64,000 bases of DNA from assembly GCF_009901565.1 (NCBI RefSeq), contig NZ_WXEW01000003.1, positions 63,312 through 127,311 of the forward strand, in the 5' to 3' direction. Numbering within the stretch: position 1 is the first letter of the stretch; each line of letters begins with the position of its first letter. The notes beneath the pieces are model-generated. The model saw nothing but the letters and a program-made list of their open reading frames with translations. It was not told the origin of the DNA and ran no database searches. Positions 6,990 through 15,715 of this stretch are shown here, piece after piece. A program made the translations under genes and the position numbers. This stretch comes from Herbidospora solisilvae (GTDB lineage Bacteria > Actinomycetota > Actinomycetes > Streptosporangiales > Streptosporangiaceae).

Positions 6990-7527
6990 ACCAGCGCCGC
7001 CGGCGAGCGCCCCGATACCGCACCCGCACCTTCCCGTAGCCCACCTCGCCGATCACCCGCACATGGGGCAACCCCGGCCGGGGCGCGCCCGGGACGTCGG
7101 AGACCACGCTGCCCCACTCGCAGTGCACGCCGTCGGTGTCGGCCGTCGCGCCCGACGGCAGGAGGATCTCGGCGGAGCCGTACTTCAGGTTGAGGTCGAA
7201 GGTGACCTCCGCGTGGTCGATCACTGCTTCGCTCAGGTCGAGGTGCGGGTTGCCGTAGACGGACTCGATGCGCAGCACCCTCGGCACCCGCCACTGGCCG
7301 GTACGCAGGATCTTGCCCGCCTTGGTGCTGACGGTGACCACCTCGCCGGGCCGTTCAGGCAGGTCGGCCAGGAGCGCGGCCAGGTCGCCCTGCGAGACGG
7401 CCGTCAGGGCGCGTTCGACCCGCTGTTCCATCTCGTCGGCGGCCAGCCGTCCGTCGGCGTAGGCCTGCTGGAGGCGGCCGACGGTCGTCTCCCGGTCCTG
7501 GTCGGAGGCACGGGCTTCTAGGTCCAT
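6967..7527 (-). CDS. DUF1707 domain protein with LiaF-like C-terminal domain
   Basis: A 186-residue protein. Residues 4-60 are the DUF1707 (SHOCT-like) domain: RASDQDRETTVGRLQQAYADGRLAADEMEQRVERAL. The C-terminal half (about 85-170) is a beta-helical DUF2154/LiaF-like region (IESVYGNPHLDLSEAVIDHAEVTFDLNLKYGSAEILLPSG). There is no membrane segment between them. In actinobacteria such proteins are common and poorly characterised; LiaF-like domains are linked to envelope-stress signalling. It is divergent from the DUF6493-like gene. Confidence 0.85.
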   Translation of the reverse strand: MDLEARASDQDRETTVGRLQQAYADGRLAADEMEQRVERALTAVSQGDLAALLADLPERPGEVVTVSTKAGKILRTGQWRVPRVLRIESVYGNPHLDLSEAVIDHAEVTFDLNLKYGSAEILLPSGATADTDGVHCEWGSVVSDVPGAPRPGLPHVRVIGEVGYGKVRVRYRGARRRRWFTRGGGS

Positions 7528-7586
7528 GGGGTCAATTTACGGTCGCCTGGGGTGGTTTGTCGGTGGTGATCTATAACGTGCGGCGC

Positions 7587-10133
7587 ATGACATGGCATCG
7601 GGTGCGGGAATGGATCGAACTCGGCGGGCCCGGCCCGTTCCTGGCGGACCTCACTGAGGCCGACCGCAAGGCCGTCGCCGCCGAGTTGCCCGGCTACCTG
7701 GCGGGGCGGCTGCGGGTGGAGGGCCGCTGGGCGATCGCGGAGAACGCCCAGCCGTTCCGCCTCGCCGGCGCGGCCTGCCTCTCCGGCGCCGCCCAGGTCG
7801 CCGCCTGGCTCGACCGCCGGGAGTTACGCGAACCCGGGCAGCCGGAAGCCGACGCCGCGCGCATTCTCGCCGTCCTTCGCGACCGCAAGGAGGAATGGCG
7901 TCGTGACCTAGCATACCGGCTGGTCGTCGGCCTGCGGGCGGGCCGGGTCAGGAGCTGGCAGACCCAGACCGGCCGCCCTGGCTTCGACCTGGCCGCCACA
8001 CTGGCGATCGAGACCGGCATCGAACCGCCCGAGAACGACGCCTTCGTCGTCGGCTGGCTCTGGCACCTCCCCCGGAGGCTCCACGCAGGCGACGACCTCC
8101 TCCTCGACGTCATGGTCGCCCGGCTCTTCCAGGCCGAGGGCGTCGCCGCACCGCTGGCCCAGGTCGTCGACGTGCTGGCCGACCTGGCGTCCGGGGGCCG
8201 CATCGAGCGGCGGGTCCTGATCGACGGCTGCACGGCCCGCTTCCTCACCCACGGGCAGGACCGCGACATCGAACCGTTCGTCCGCCTGTGGAACCGGCTT
8301 CAGCCGACCCCCGCCGAGGTGTCCGTGCTCGACCTGGCGCGGGCCCTGCCGGTCGCCGCCGCCCCGCTGGCCCGGCTGGCCGCCGACGAACTGCGTCGCT
8401 ACGACGAAGCCGTGGGCCTGACCTCCGACCTGTTCGCCGAGACGGTCGGTGCGCTCGCGTTCCGGCCGGAGCGCAAACACGTCACGACCGCCCTGCGGTT
8501 GATCGCCGAGGCGACCCCGGAACGGGCCGACGGAGCGCTCGCCGCGCTCGCACTGGTCTTCGGCCACGACGACCATGCGCTGCGCGCCCGTGCGGTACGG
8601 CTCGCGCGCAAACTGGCCCCCCACGCCACCCCGGCCACGTCGGAGGCGATCCGCGAGGCCGCGAGCGCCCTGCCGTGGGACCTGCGCACCCAGATCGCCG
8701 CCGTCTTCGGCGAGGTCGCCGCCCCACCGGCGGCGGAATCACCGGTGCCCGGCACGCTGGAGATCACGATCTCGCTGCCCGAGATGCCGCCGCCGATCGT
8801 CTCGACAGCCCAGTTGATCACTGCACTCGGCGCGGCGCATCCGTTCAGGCCGGTGGACGTGGAACCGATCGTGGCCGCGCTCGTCACCCTGACCCATCGG
8901 GACCGCGCCGCGACCGCCGAGGCGTTGCGGCCCTGGTGGGAGACGAAAGGCGGTGGTTACAGCCATGCCGACGGCTTCACCAGCTACCACCCCTACCTGC
9001 TGTTGCGCCACTGCGTCGGTGCGGTCGTCTCTCCCGGGCAGAGCGTCGAGATGTCCCGCCTGGTCGCCGAACACCGTCGTGTCCACGACCGATACCGCCC
9101 TCTGCCTGACCGTGTGTTCCCCGACCGGATGCGCGAGCTCATCGTCCTGCTGGAGTCGGGCCGGACGCTTCCGGTGCTGCTGGCCACCCCCACGACGTCC
9201 ACCGGTCACATCGATCCCGCGACCCTGGTCGCCCGCCTTGAAACGCTGGGAGACGCCGAACCGCTCCGACTCGACTTCGGTCAGGCACTCCTGCGGCTGC
9301 CCCGCTCGGCCGATCCGGAGGTGGTCGCCCGCGCCGGGACACTGACCTCGTCGGCGGGCCGGCGATTGGCCGCGTGGCTGCGAGACGGCGGCCTGCCCGA
9401 TCCGATCATGGAGTGCGGCATCCACGCCATCAGGCGCTACGTCGCCTACGGCGACTACCGGCCCGTTCCTGCCGTTCACACCCACATGCGGCCCGGCGCT
9501 TCTGACCTGCCGGAACCGATCGCCGCCCTGTGGACCCTCGAACCGGGGGACAGCGGGGCCGCGTACCCCGAATACCTGACGTGATGGCCGTCGATCGCGC
9601 CGTCGCACAGGGAGTCGGTCGCGGCCCACCTGCTCGAATGCCCTTCTGCGGCGGCTACCCGAGAGTCGGGGGTGCTGACCGCTCTCGTCCAGGGACGGGG
9701 CCCGGTGGGCCGGGCCACGGCGAGTGCCCTCGTGACGGCGCTCGGCCACAGACGGCCCGAAGCCGTCGACGCGATGAGGATCCTCGCCAAACGGGGAGAG
9801 TTCGACGCCGCCGACTTCGGCTGGGCGCTGGCCGAACTGGTCAGGGCCGACGCCGTGAAACTCGCCCGGGTGACCCCCGCCCTGGAGGACCTCGCCTTCT
9901 CCGGCGCCCACCGCGAAACCTGGGCGCTGCTCGCCGAGGCGATTCCGGCCCTGCTCCCGAAAGAGGGAGAACGCCCGCCGACCGGCCTGGCCGACCTGCT
10001 GAAGGTCGCGGTCAAGGCCGCCCTCATGGCCGGGGCCCGCGCCGAGATCCCCGGGCTGACGGAGGCGGCGGCGCGCAAGGGCGGCAGCAGGGTGACGCTG
10101 GAGGCCCGCGTCCTCCTCGACGCGATCAGCTGA
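7587..10133 (+). pseudogene. DUF6493-like HEAT-repeat-type protein interrupted by one in-frame TGA
   Basis: The reading frame from ATG 7587 stays open to a TGA at 9582-9584 and then continues in the same frame, without any other stop, to 10133. Without the TGA the product would be about 848 residues, in line with the large DUF6493-type proteins. The amino acids straight after the stop (WPSIAPSHRESVAAHLL) and the C-terminal part (AVDAMRILAKRGEFDAADFGWALAELV) look fully conserved, so the region downstream was coding until recently. The TGA is followed by TGG, consistent with a TGG-to-TGA change of a Trp codon. The N-terminal piece alone would be about 665 residues. Family naming is from memory of the sequence pattern; function unknown. 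Confidence 0.8.
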
Positions 10134-10851
10134 CCGGCGCCCCGTTGAGCACCTCGACCTGGCCCGTGTCCAGGGAGTAGTAGGCCGCGACCACCGCCAG
10201 CTTCGACTCACCCACGAGCGGCTCCAGGCCGCCGTTCCCGCGCAGCGCGTCGGCGGTCAGCATGACCTGGTGTTTCGTCATCGCCTCGATCGGGTCGGCG
10301 CTGCCCTCACGTGTGGTCTGCTCGTAGGCGGGCCGCAGCGCCTCGACGATCGCCTGGAGGTTGCCGGGCAGCGGCTTGCCGTCCTTCAGTGCCTGGTACG
10401 CCGCCTCCACCGCCCCGCACCGCTGGTGCCCCAGCACCACGATCAACGGGGTCCCGCCGGTCAGGGGGCCGTATTCGACCGAGCCGGTCACCACGGGCCC
10501 GATGGCCTGGCCGCCGGTGCGCATCACGAACAGGTCGCCGAGCCCGGTGTCGAAGACGAGCTCGGGAGGCACCCGGGAGTCGATGCACGACAACACCACG
10601 CCATAGGGCTTCTGCTTGGTGGCCAGCAGTTCGCGGCGGGTGGGGTCGCGGTCGGGGTGCTGCAGCGCGCCGGTGATCCAGCGCCGGTTGCCCGTCATCA
10701 GCCGGTCGAAGGCGGCCTTCGGGGTGTCGGGGTAGGCCTGGGACGCGGTCGCGACGGGCACGGCCCGGAGCGTCGTCTCGGTCGCGGCGCAGCCGCCGAG
10801 CGCCAGAGACGCGGCGCCCGCGAGTAGTGTCCTTCGCCCCATACCGTCCAT
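10126..10851 (-). CDS. Exported beta-type carbonic anhydrase (lipoprotein/TAT-like leader)
   Basis: A 241-residue enzyme interconverting CO2 and bicarbonate. Zinc ligands of beta carbonic anhydrases are visible: CIDSR (Cys plus the Asp-Arg dyad) and GHQRCGA (His and Cys). The N-terminus MDGMGRRTLLAGAASLALGGCAAT has twin arginines, a hydrophobic stretch and a lipobox-like LGGC, so the enzyme probably acts outside the membrane; most beta-type enzymes are cytoplasmic. ATG 10851 is preceded by GGAGAAG; ATG 10842 is also possible. The 3' end overlaps the DUF6493-like gene by 8 bp, convergently. Confidence 0.9.
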   Translation of the reverse strand: MDGMGRRTLLAGAASLALGGCAATETTLRAVPVATASQAYPDTPKAAFDRLMTGNRRWITGALQHPDRDPTRRELLATKQKPYGVVLSCIDSRVPPELVFDTGLGDLFVMRTGGQAIGPVVTGSVEYGPLTGGTPLIVVLGHQRCGAVEAAYQALKDGKPLPGNLQAIVEALRPAYEQTTREGSADPIEAMTKHQVMLTADALRGNGGLEPLVGESKLAVVAAYYSLDTGQVEVLNGAPVS

Positions 10852-10892
10852 GACCTGGATCTTCTCCACCCAGGTCGGCCGAAAAACGGACA

Positions 10893-10921
10893 CGGCGACC
10901 GCTGCCAGGTGGCGGTCGCCG
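10893..10921 (-). terminator. Terminator of the SRPBCC-like secreted protein gene
   Basis: CGGCGACCGC and GCGGTCGCCG pair perfectly (10 bp, 9-nt loop) 10 bp after the stop at 10931. On the minus strand the hairpin is followed shortly by TTTTT. Confidence 0.65.
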
Positions 10922-10930
10922 GGGAACGAC

Positions 10931-11566
10931 TTAGAGGGCGCCGCTTTCGATGCGCTGCTTCAGGACCGTCTGGATGCCCTGGTGGGCCTGTACGCCGGAG
11001 GCCAGCGCGAGGTCGATCAGCTCCGTGGGGGTCTCGAAGGTCAGGTGCTCGGTCACCTTGGTCTGGTTCCCGTTGACCCTCTCGAAGGTGATCTTCTGGT
11101 GGGTGACGATGTTACCCGTCGACCAGGAGTCGACCGTGTAGTAGAAGTCCGCCAGGTGCAGCTTCTGGCAGGCGTGCGTGTTCAGCGTCAGCGGGGCCGG
11201 GTCCATCGGGATGACCTCGATGGCCGTGAGCTTCCTGGCTTCGATGCCGAACTGCGTGGTGTCGCTATGGGTGACGACCCGCTCCAGCACCGGGTTGGCG
11301 CCGATGTGGTTGTTGAAGTCCGAGTAGGCCGGGAAGACCAGGCTCCGCGGAGCGTCGATCACGATGGAGATGCTCTGGGAGGCGCGCGACCGGCCTTCCG
11401 GCAGCGGGTTGGCGACCTGGGTGAACTTGTAGGTGTTCCAAGTTGTCTGCCACTCCTGTGCGAGTTCGAGGTCGGTCGCGGCACGCGCCGGCGCGCCGAA
11501 GACCGAGAGCACGAGGGAGATGGCGAGGAGGGGAGCGCTTAAGAAGCGAAACAGCCTCGTTTTCAT
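10931..11566 (-). CDS. Secreted SRPBCC/START-like protein
   Basis: A 211-residue exported protein. Residues 1-30 are a signal peptide (MKTRLFRFLSAPLLAISLVLSVFGAPARA). The mature part has the features of an SRPBCC/polyketide-cyclase-like helix-grip fold: SISIVIDAPRSLVFPAYSDFNNHIGANPVLERV, HLADFYYTVDSWSTGNIVTHQKITFERVNG, and a long C-terminal helix (TELIDLALASGVQAHQGIQTVLKQRI). SRPBCC proteins bind hydrophobic ligands; exported ones are less usual. Codon use is less GC-biased than its neighbours. Ligand unknown. Confidence 0.75.
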   Translation of the reverse strand: MKTRLFRFLSAPLLAISLVLSVFGAPARAATDLELAQEWQTTWNTYKFTQVANPLPEGRSRASQSISIVIDAPRSLVFPAYSDFNNHIGANPVLERVVTHSDTTQFGIEARKLTAIEVIPMDPAPLTLNTHACQKLHLADFYYTVDSWSTGNIVTHQKITFERVNGNQTKVTEHLTFETPTELIDLALASGVQAHQGIQTVLKQRIESGAL

Positions 11567-11743
11567 GCAGAACATTTACCGCATTCAGGACCTGAACACA
11601 TCTCCCGTGATCATCTCTGTCACTGATTGCCAACATGTGTGCCGGTAGGCATGGACAAGCAGCATTTCGTGCCAGAAAGCGGACTGCGACCGAATGAGCG
11701 CGATCTGTTGCATGATCAACTATTTGAAGCGCTTGCGTGATGG

Positions 11744-11788
11744 TTGACGTTGTTTTACGCTCCACGTCAAATTAGGAAACCTTCCTAA
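11744..11788 (+). promoter_or_regulatory. Promoter and operator of the GH5 cellulase gene
   Basis: A -35 TTGACG (11744-11749), a 17-bp spacer and a TCAAAT -10 (11767-11772) lead into a palindrome TTAGGAAACCTTCCTAA (11772-11788) placed at the expected transcription start. A further short palindrome AAGCGCTT (11727-11734) resembles the core of LacI-family operators. The layout suggests repression by a sugar-responsive regulator encoded elsewhere. The RBS AAGGAG lies at 11796-11801. Confidence 0.55.
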
Positions 11789-11806
11789 CTACTCCAAGGA
11801 GCGCCT

Positions 11807-13222
11807 ATGTTACGTAGCACGCTCGTCGCCCTGCTCATACTGACCGGCTTGACCACGGTCAGTGCGCCGGCCGCCGCCGCCCCCGTCCTCATCTCCGCCG
11901 GCAAGCCCGCCACGGCGTCGTCCATCGAGGCCACCGGCCTGGAGGCGGGCAAGGCGGTCGACGGCAACACCGCCACCCGCTGGGCGTCGGCCGAGGGCAG
12001 CGACCCCCAGTGGATCAGGATCGACCTCGGCGCCTCGTACCCGATCTCCCGCGTCAAGCTGACCTGGGAGACGGCCTACGCGTCGGCGTACCGGATCGAG
12101 GTTTCGCCTGACGGCGGAACATGGTCGAGCATCTACTCCACCACCACGGGCAACGGCGCGACCGACGACCTCACCGTCTCCGGGACCGGCCGCTACATCC
12201 GCGTGTACGGCACCACCCGCGCCACCCAGTGGGGCTACTCCCTCTGGGAGTTCGAGGTCTACACCGAGTCGTCGACCGGCGGCGGCACCCCCGTGGCCGC
12301 CAACGGCCAGCTCCGCGTCTGCGGCGTGAAGCTGTGCAACGAGGCCGGCAAGCAGATCCAGCTCAGGGGCATGAGCAGCCACGGCATCCAGTGGTACAAC
12401 CAGTGCCTCAACACCGCCTCGCTCGACGCTCTGGCCACCGACTGGAAGGCCGACGTCCTGCGCATCTCCATGTACATCCAGGAGGGCGGCTACGAGACCA
12501 ACCCGCGGCTCTACACCGACCGCGTCCACAACCTGATCGAGATGGCCACGGCACGCGGCATGTACGCCATCGTCGACTGGCACATGCTCACCCCCGGCGA
12601 CCCCAACTACAACCTGACCAGGGCCAGAACCTTCTTCACCGAGATCGCCCAGCGCCACAACGCCAAGAAGAACGTCCTGTACGAGATCGCCAACGAGCCC
12701 AACGGCGACAGCGTCACGTGGTCGGTCATCCGCAACTACGCCAACTCGCTGGTCCCGACGATCCGCCAGTACGACCCCGACGCGCCCGTCCTCATCGGCA
12801 CGCCGGCCTGGTCGTCGCTCGGAATCTCCGGCCCCGGCGACCAGACCGACACGATCCGCGCCAACCCGGTCACCGGCACCAACCTGATGTACGTCTTCCA
12901 CTTCTACGCCGCCTCGCACGGCACCCAGTACCTGAACGCCCTGTCCCGGGCCGCCGACCTGCTGCCGATGTTCGTGACCGAGTTCGGCACCCAGGAGGCC
13001 TCCGGTGACGGGCCGAACAACTTCAGCAGGTCGCAGCAGTACATCGACCTGATGGCCCAGAAGAAGATCAGCTGGGTCAACTGGAACTTCTCCGACGACT
13101 TCCGCACGGGAGCCGTCTTCACCACCGGGACCTGCTCCAGCGGCCCGTACACGGGCACCACGAGGTTGAAGGAGGCGGGTGTCTGGGTGCGTGACCGGAT
13201 CCGCACCGCCGACGACTTCTAA
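11807..13222 (+). CDS. Secreted GH5 cellulase with N-terminal discoidin-type (CBM32-like) domain
   Basis: A 471-residue extracellular endo-beta-1,4-glucanase. Residues 1-25 are a signal peptide. Residues 27-153 are an F5/8 type C (discoidin, CBM32-like) module (KPATASSIEATGLEAGKAVDGN, TRWASAEGSDPQWIRIDLG). After a Ser/Gly/Thr linker, a GH5 catalytic domain follows from about 165 (LRGMSSHGIQWY, YAIVDWHM). The acid/base Glu is E297 in ANEPNG and the nucleophile E392 in TEFGTQ. CBM32-type modules are unusual on cellulases, which more often carry CBM2 or CBM3. A palindromic site lies at its promoter. Confidence 0.93.
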   Translation: MLRSTLVALLILTGLTTVSAPAAAAPVLISAGKPATASSIEATGLEAGKAVDGNTATRWASAEGSDPQWIRIDLGASYPISRVKLTWETAYASAYRIEVSPDGGTWSSIYSTTTGNGATDDLTVSGTGRYIRVYGTTRATQWGYSLWEFEVYTESSTGGGTPVAANGQLRVCGVKLCNEAGKQIQLRGMSSHGIQWYNQCLNTASLDALATDWKADVLRISMYIQEGGYETNPRLYTDRVHNLIEMATARGMYAIVDWHMLTPGDPNYNLTRARTFFTEIAQRHNAKKNVLYEIANEPNGDSVTWSVIRNYANSLVPTIRQYDPDAPVLIGTPAWSSLGISGPGDQTDTIRANPVTGTNLMYVFHFYAASHGTQYLNALSRAADLLPMFVTEFGTQEASGDGPNNFSRSQQYIDLMAQKKISWVNWNFSDDFRTGAVFTTGTCSSGPYTGTTRLKEAGVWVRDRIRTADDF

Positions 13223-13722
13223 CCCATGGTCTTCTGACCGTCGAGGGACTCGCGAATGATGTCCGCGTGACCCGCGTGCTGGGCGGTCTCGGCGATGACG
13301 TGCAGCAGCACCCGCCGGGCCGTCCAGCTCTCCTCCGTGTTCCACGGGGCCTTCGGCAGCGGCTGGGTCGCGTCGAGTGAGGGAAGGTTCCTGACCAACT
13401 CGTCGGTCGCGCCGGCGACCTTCTCGTATTCGGCCAGGATCCCGGCGAGGGTGTCGCCCGGCAGCATGCGGAACTCGTCGGCGCGGCGCTGCCAGTCCTC
13501 CTCGGTCATGGCGGTGAAGTCGCCCATCGCCGGGGGCCCCTGCACGATGAACTCGGCCCAGTTGCGCTCGGCCGAGGTGACGTGCTTGACCAGCCCGCCC
13601 AGGCAGAGCTCGCTCGCGGTGGTGCGCAGGCCCAGCTGCTCGTCGGTCAGGCCCTGGGTGGTATGGCGCAGGAAGCCGCGATGTTTGGTCAGGGTCGCGA
13701 TCAGGTCGTCTCGTTCGCTCAT
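13219..13722 (-). CDS. DinB-family (DUF664-like) protein
   Basis: A 167-residue four-helix-bundle protein of the DinB/mycothiol-transferase superfamily: RDDLIATLTKHRGFLRHTTQGLTDEQL, CLGGLVKHVTSAERNWAEF, and RRVLLHVIAETAQHAGHADIIRESLDGQ. The three metal-binding histidines expected of the family (H47, then two in AETAQHAGHADI) are present. Such enzymes transfer mycothiol or other thiols to electrophiles in actinobacteria. ATG 13722 faces the WYL regulator at 13784 across 61 bp, so that regulator may control it. The 3' end overlaps the cellulase by 4 bp. Confidence 0.9.
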   Translation of the reverse strand: MSERDDLIATLTKHRGFLRHTTQGLTDEQLGLRTTASELCLGGLVKHVTSAERNWAEFIVQGPPAMGDFTAMTEEDWQRRADEFRMLPGDTLAGILAEYEKVAGATDELVRNLPSLDATQPLPKAPWNTEESWTARRVLLHVIAETAQHAGHADIIRESLDGQKTMG

Positions 13723-13783
13723 GGATCCAGCTTGTCGCCAATAGCGGCCACTTTCTGTCCTGTACGACGGCCAGAATCGAACC

Positions 13784-14737
13784 ATGGCGAACACCAGCAA
13801 CCGGACCCTGCGGCTGCTCTCCCTGCTCCAGACCCGCCGCTACTGGCTCGGCGGCGAACTGGCCGAACGGCTCGGGGTGTCGGTCCGGACGCTGCGCCGC
13901 GACGTCGACCGGCTGCGTGAGCTGGGCTATCCCGTCGAGTCGCAACGCGGGGTCGACGGCGGCTACCAGCTGGCCGCCGGGGCGGCCCTGCCCCCGCTGG
14001 TGATCGACGACGAGGAGGCGGTCGCCCTGGCCGTGGGCCTCCAGGCCGCCGCGCAGGGCGCCGTCGAGGGCATCGCCGAGTCGTCGGTACGGGTGCTCGC
14101 GAAGGTCGTCCAGGTCATGCCGGCCCGGCTGCGGCACCGGGTCGAGGCGCTGCGCACGATGACCGTGCCGAGCGGCTGGAGCGGCTCACCCCGGGCGGGC
14201 ATCGACCCCGACGTGCTGACGCTGGTCGCGCTGGTCTGCCGGGACCAGGAGCAGCTCCGGTTCTCCTACACGGCGGCCGACCGCCGGGAGTCCGAGCGGC
14301 TGGCCGAGCCGCACCGGCTCGTCTGCACCGGCTACCGGTGGTATCTCGTGGCGTACGACCTGACCAGGCACGACTGGCGGAGTTTCCGCGTCGACCGGAT
14401 GACGAGGCCGGAGAAGACCGGCACCCGCTTCCGCCCCAGGGAACTGCCCGCCGCCGACGCCGCCGCCTTCGTCAACGAGGGCCTGGAGAACCAGCCCGCC
14501 CCCTACGCGGTGGAGGCGCTGATCGAGGCCCCGGCCGAGGCCGTGCGGGAACGGATCGGGCGGTGGTGCACGGTCGAGGCGGTCGGCGAGCGGCGTTGCC
14601 GGATGACGATGACGAGCAGCACCCTCGACTGGCCGACGATGGCGCTCGGCGTCGTGGGGGCGGACTTCCAGGTCGTCCACCCTCCCGAGCTGGCCGAGCA
14701 GCTCAGGGAGTGGGGGTCGCGCTTCCGGCGGGCCTGA
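13784..14737 (+). CDS. YafY-type transcriptional regulator (HTH_11 and WYL domains)
   Basis: A 317-residue regulator. Residues 5-60 are an HTH_11 winged helix (RTLRLLSLLQTRRYWLGGELAERLGVSVRTLRRDVDRLRELG). The WYL domain is at about 150-215 (FSYTAADRRESERLAEPHRLVCTGYRWYLVAYDLTRHDWRSFRVDRM), where the eponymous residues appear as YRWYLV. A WCX-type C-terminal domain follows. WYL domains bind nucleic acid or nucleotide-like ligands. It is divergent from the DinB-family gene and probably regulates it. Confidence 0.92.
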   Translation: MANTSNRTLRLLSLLQTRRYWLGGELAERLGVSVRTLRRDVDRLRELGYPVESQRGVDGGYQLAAGAALPPLVIDDEEAVALAVGLQAAAQGAVEGIAESSVRVLAKVVQVMPARLRHRVEALRTMTVPSGWSGSPRAGIDPDVLTLVALVCRDQEQLRFSYTAADRRESERLAEPHRLVCTGYRWYLVAYDLTRHDWRSFRVDRMTRPEKTGTRFRPRELPAADAAAFVNEGLENQPAPYAVEALIEAPAEAVRERIGRWCTVEAVGERRCRMTMTSSTLDWPTMALGVVGADFQVVHPPELAEQLREWGSRFRRA

Positions 14738-14760
14738 CCCCCGCGTAGTAGCGGCGCGCG

Positions 14761-15247
14761 ACCGCCCTGAGCGCGGGCCTCTACGCTCTGGCCGTGGGCG
14801 GCCTCGCCCTGCTGGCTTTGCGCCGCGGCCCGGTGACCGGCGGGAACACCCAGGTCGTCGCGGGGTTCCGGCACCTGTGGCGGGTTCGGCGTGACCCGGC
14901 TCCTGATCGTCGACGCCGTCGGCATCGTGTTGCTGGTCGCGCCGGTCGCCTTCGACGCCCCGGTCTGGGCGGTGGCGGCGGGGGCGATCGTGGCGGGCGC
15001 GGGGTCGAGCGTCTGGCGCATCCTCGTCGCCACGATCCGGCAGGACCTCTCCCCGCCCGAGCTGCTCGGCCGCATCTACGCGGCGTCCCGGATGATCAGC
15101 TGGGGGGTGATCCCGGTCAGCGCGGCCCTGGCCGGGGGCGCGGCCGAGATCTGGGGCGTGCGGGCCGTGTTCGCGGGGGCGACCGTGATCTCCGTCGTGG
15201 TGCTGGCCGCCTTCGTGCTTGACGCAACCAGAAGGTTGCCATACATT
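14761..15247 (+). pseudogene. MFS transporter remnant (N-terminally truncated, internally deleted, frameshifted)
   Basis: Two pieces of an MFS exporter are visible. In the frame of 14794, LSAGLYALAVGGLALLAL leads to a cytoplasmic-loop-like VVAGFRHLW. In the frame of 14891, FGVTRLLIVDAVG continues through four hydrophobic helices to FAGATVISVVVLAAFVLDATRR, the typical MFS C-terminal half with RIYAASRMISWGVIPVSA. The first six helices are gone, about two helices are missing at the junction (14886-14891), and the frame changes there. The remnant has no stop of its own and reads in frame into the SRPBCC gene. The promoter of the next operon lies inside its last codons. Confidence 0.8.
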
Positions 15248-15267
15248 AGTGGCAACCAAATGGTTGC
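15219..15267 (+). promoter_or_regulatory. Promoter with two ArsR-type operators
   Basis: A -35 TTGACG (15219-15224) and a -10 TACATT (15242-15247) are separated by exactly 17 bp. Two copies of a 16-bp dyad, GCAACCAGAAGGTTGC (15224-15239) and GCAACCAAATGGTTGC (15252-15267), are spaced 28 bp centre to centre. One occupies the spacer next to the -35, the other covers the start region. This is the arrangement expected of autorepression by the ArsR-family gene at 15708. Confidence 0.75.
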
Positions 15268-15286
15268 GACACACGGAGGGGTTCCG

Positions 15287-15715
15287 ATGGCATTTCCCGA
15301 TCGGATCGAACGCACCGTCCACATCGGCCGCCCGCAGGAGCAGGTCTGGGCCGCCATCACCACCGCCGAGGGCCTCGGCACCTGGTTCGGCGAGGCCGCC
15401 GAGGGCGAGGTGAAGGTCGGCGGCACGGTCGAGCTGAGCTGGCAGAGCGGCGACACCGCCAAGCTGCGCGTCGAACGGCTCGACCCGCAGTCGGTCTTCG
15501 CCTACTCGTGGCACATCCACGGCCTGCCCGAGAACGACCCGCGCCGGACCTACGTCGAGTTCACCCTCTCGCCCGACGCCGAGGGCACCAGCCTGACCGT
15601 CGTCGAGACCGGCTTCGCCCAGCTCGACGACGACGAGCACGCCAAGGCCTACGACGGCAACACCCGCGGCTGGAAGCACGAACTCGACGAGCTGGTCGCC
15701 TACGTCAATGGCTGA
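15287..15715 (+). CDS. SRPBCC (AHSA1-like) protein, ArsR-operon partner
   Basis: A 142-residue helix-grip protein of the AHSA1/SRPBCC family: IERTVHIGRPQEQVWAAITTAEGLGTWFG, EGEVKVGGTVELSW, YVEFTLSPDAEGTSLTVVETGF, and a C-terminal helix GWKHELDELVAYV. ATG 15287 has a GGAGG-type RBS 7 nt upstream and follows the operator-bearing promoter. The open frame extends upstream only because the MFS remnant lost its stop. SRPBCC genes paired with an ArsR gene (overlap 8 bp, 15708-15715) are widespread; the bound ligand is generally unknown. Confidence 0.9.
   Translation: MAFPDRIERTVHIGRPQEQVWAAITTAEGLGTWFGEAAEGEVKVGGTVELSWQSGDTAKLRVERLDPQSVFAYSWHIHGLPENDPRRTYVEFTLSPDAEGTSLTVVETGFAQLDDDEHAKAYDGNTRGWKHELDELVAYVNG

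Noticed and set aside
9582-9584. TGA as a selenocysteine codon
   Set aside because: No SECIS-like hairpin was recognised straight after it and the family is not known to use selenocysteine; a Trp-to-stop change is simpler.
11567-11743. Small gene between the SRPBCC-like and cellulase genes
   Set aside because: No frame with RBS and codon bias exists; only promoter-type elements are seen near its right end.
14891-15715. Fusion protein of MFS helices and SRPBCC domain
   Set aside because: The fusion arises only because the decayed MFS fragment has no stop; the SRPBCC gene has its own promoter, operators and RBS.
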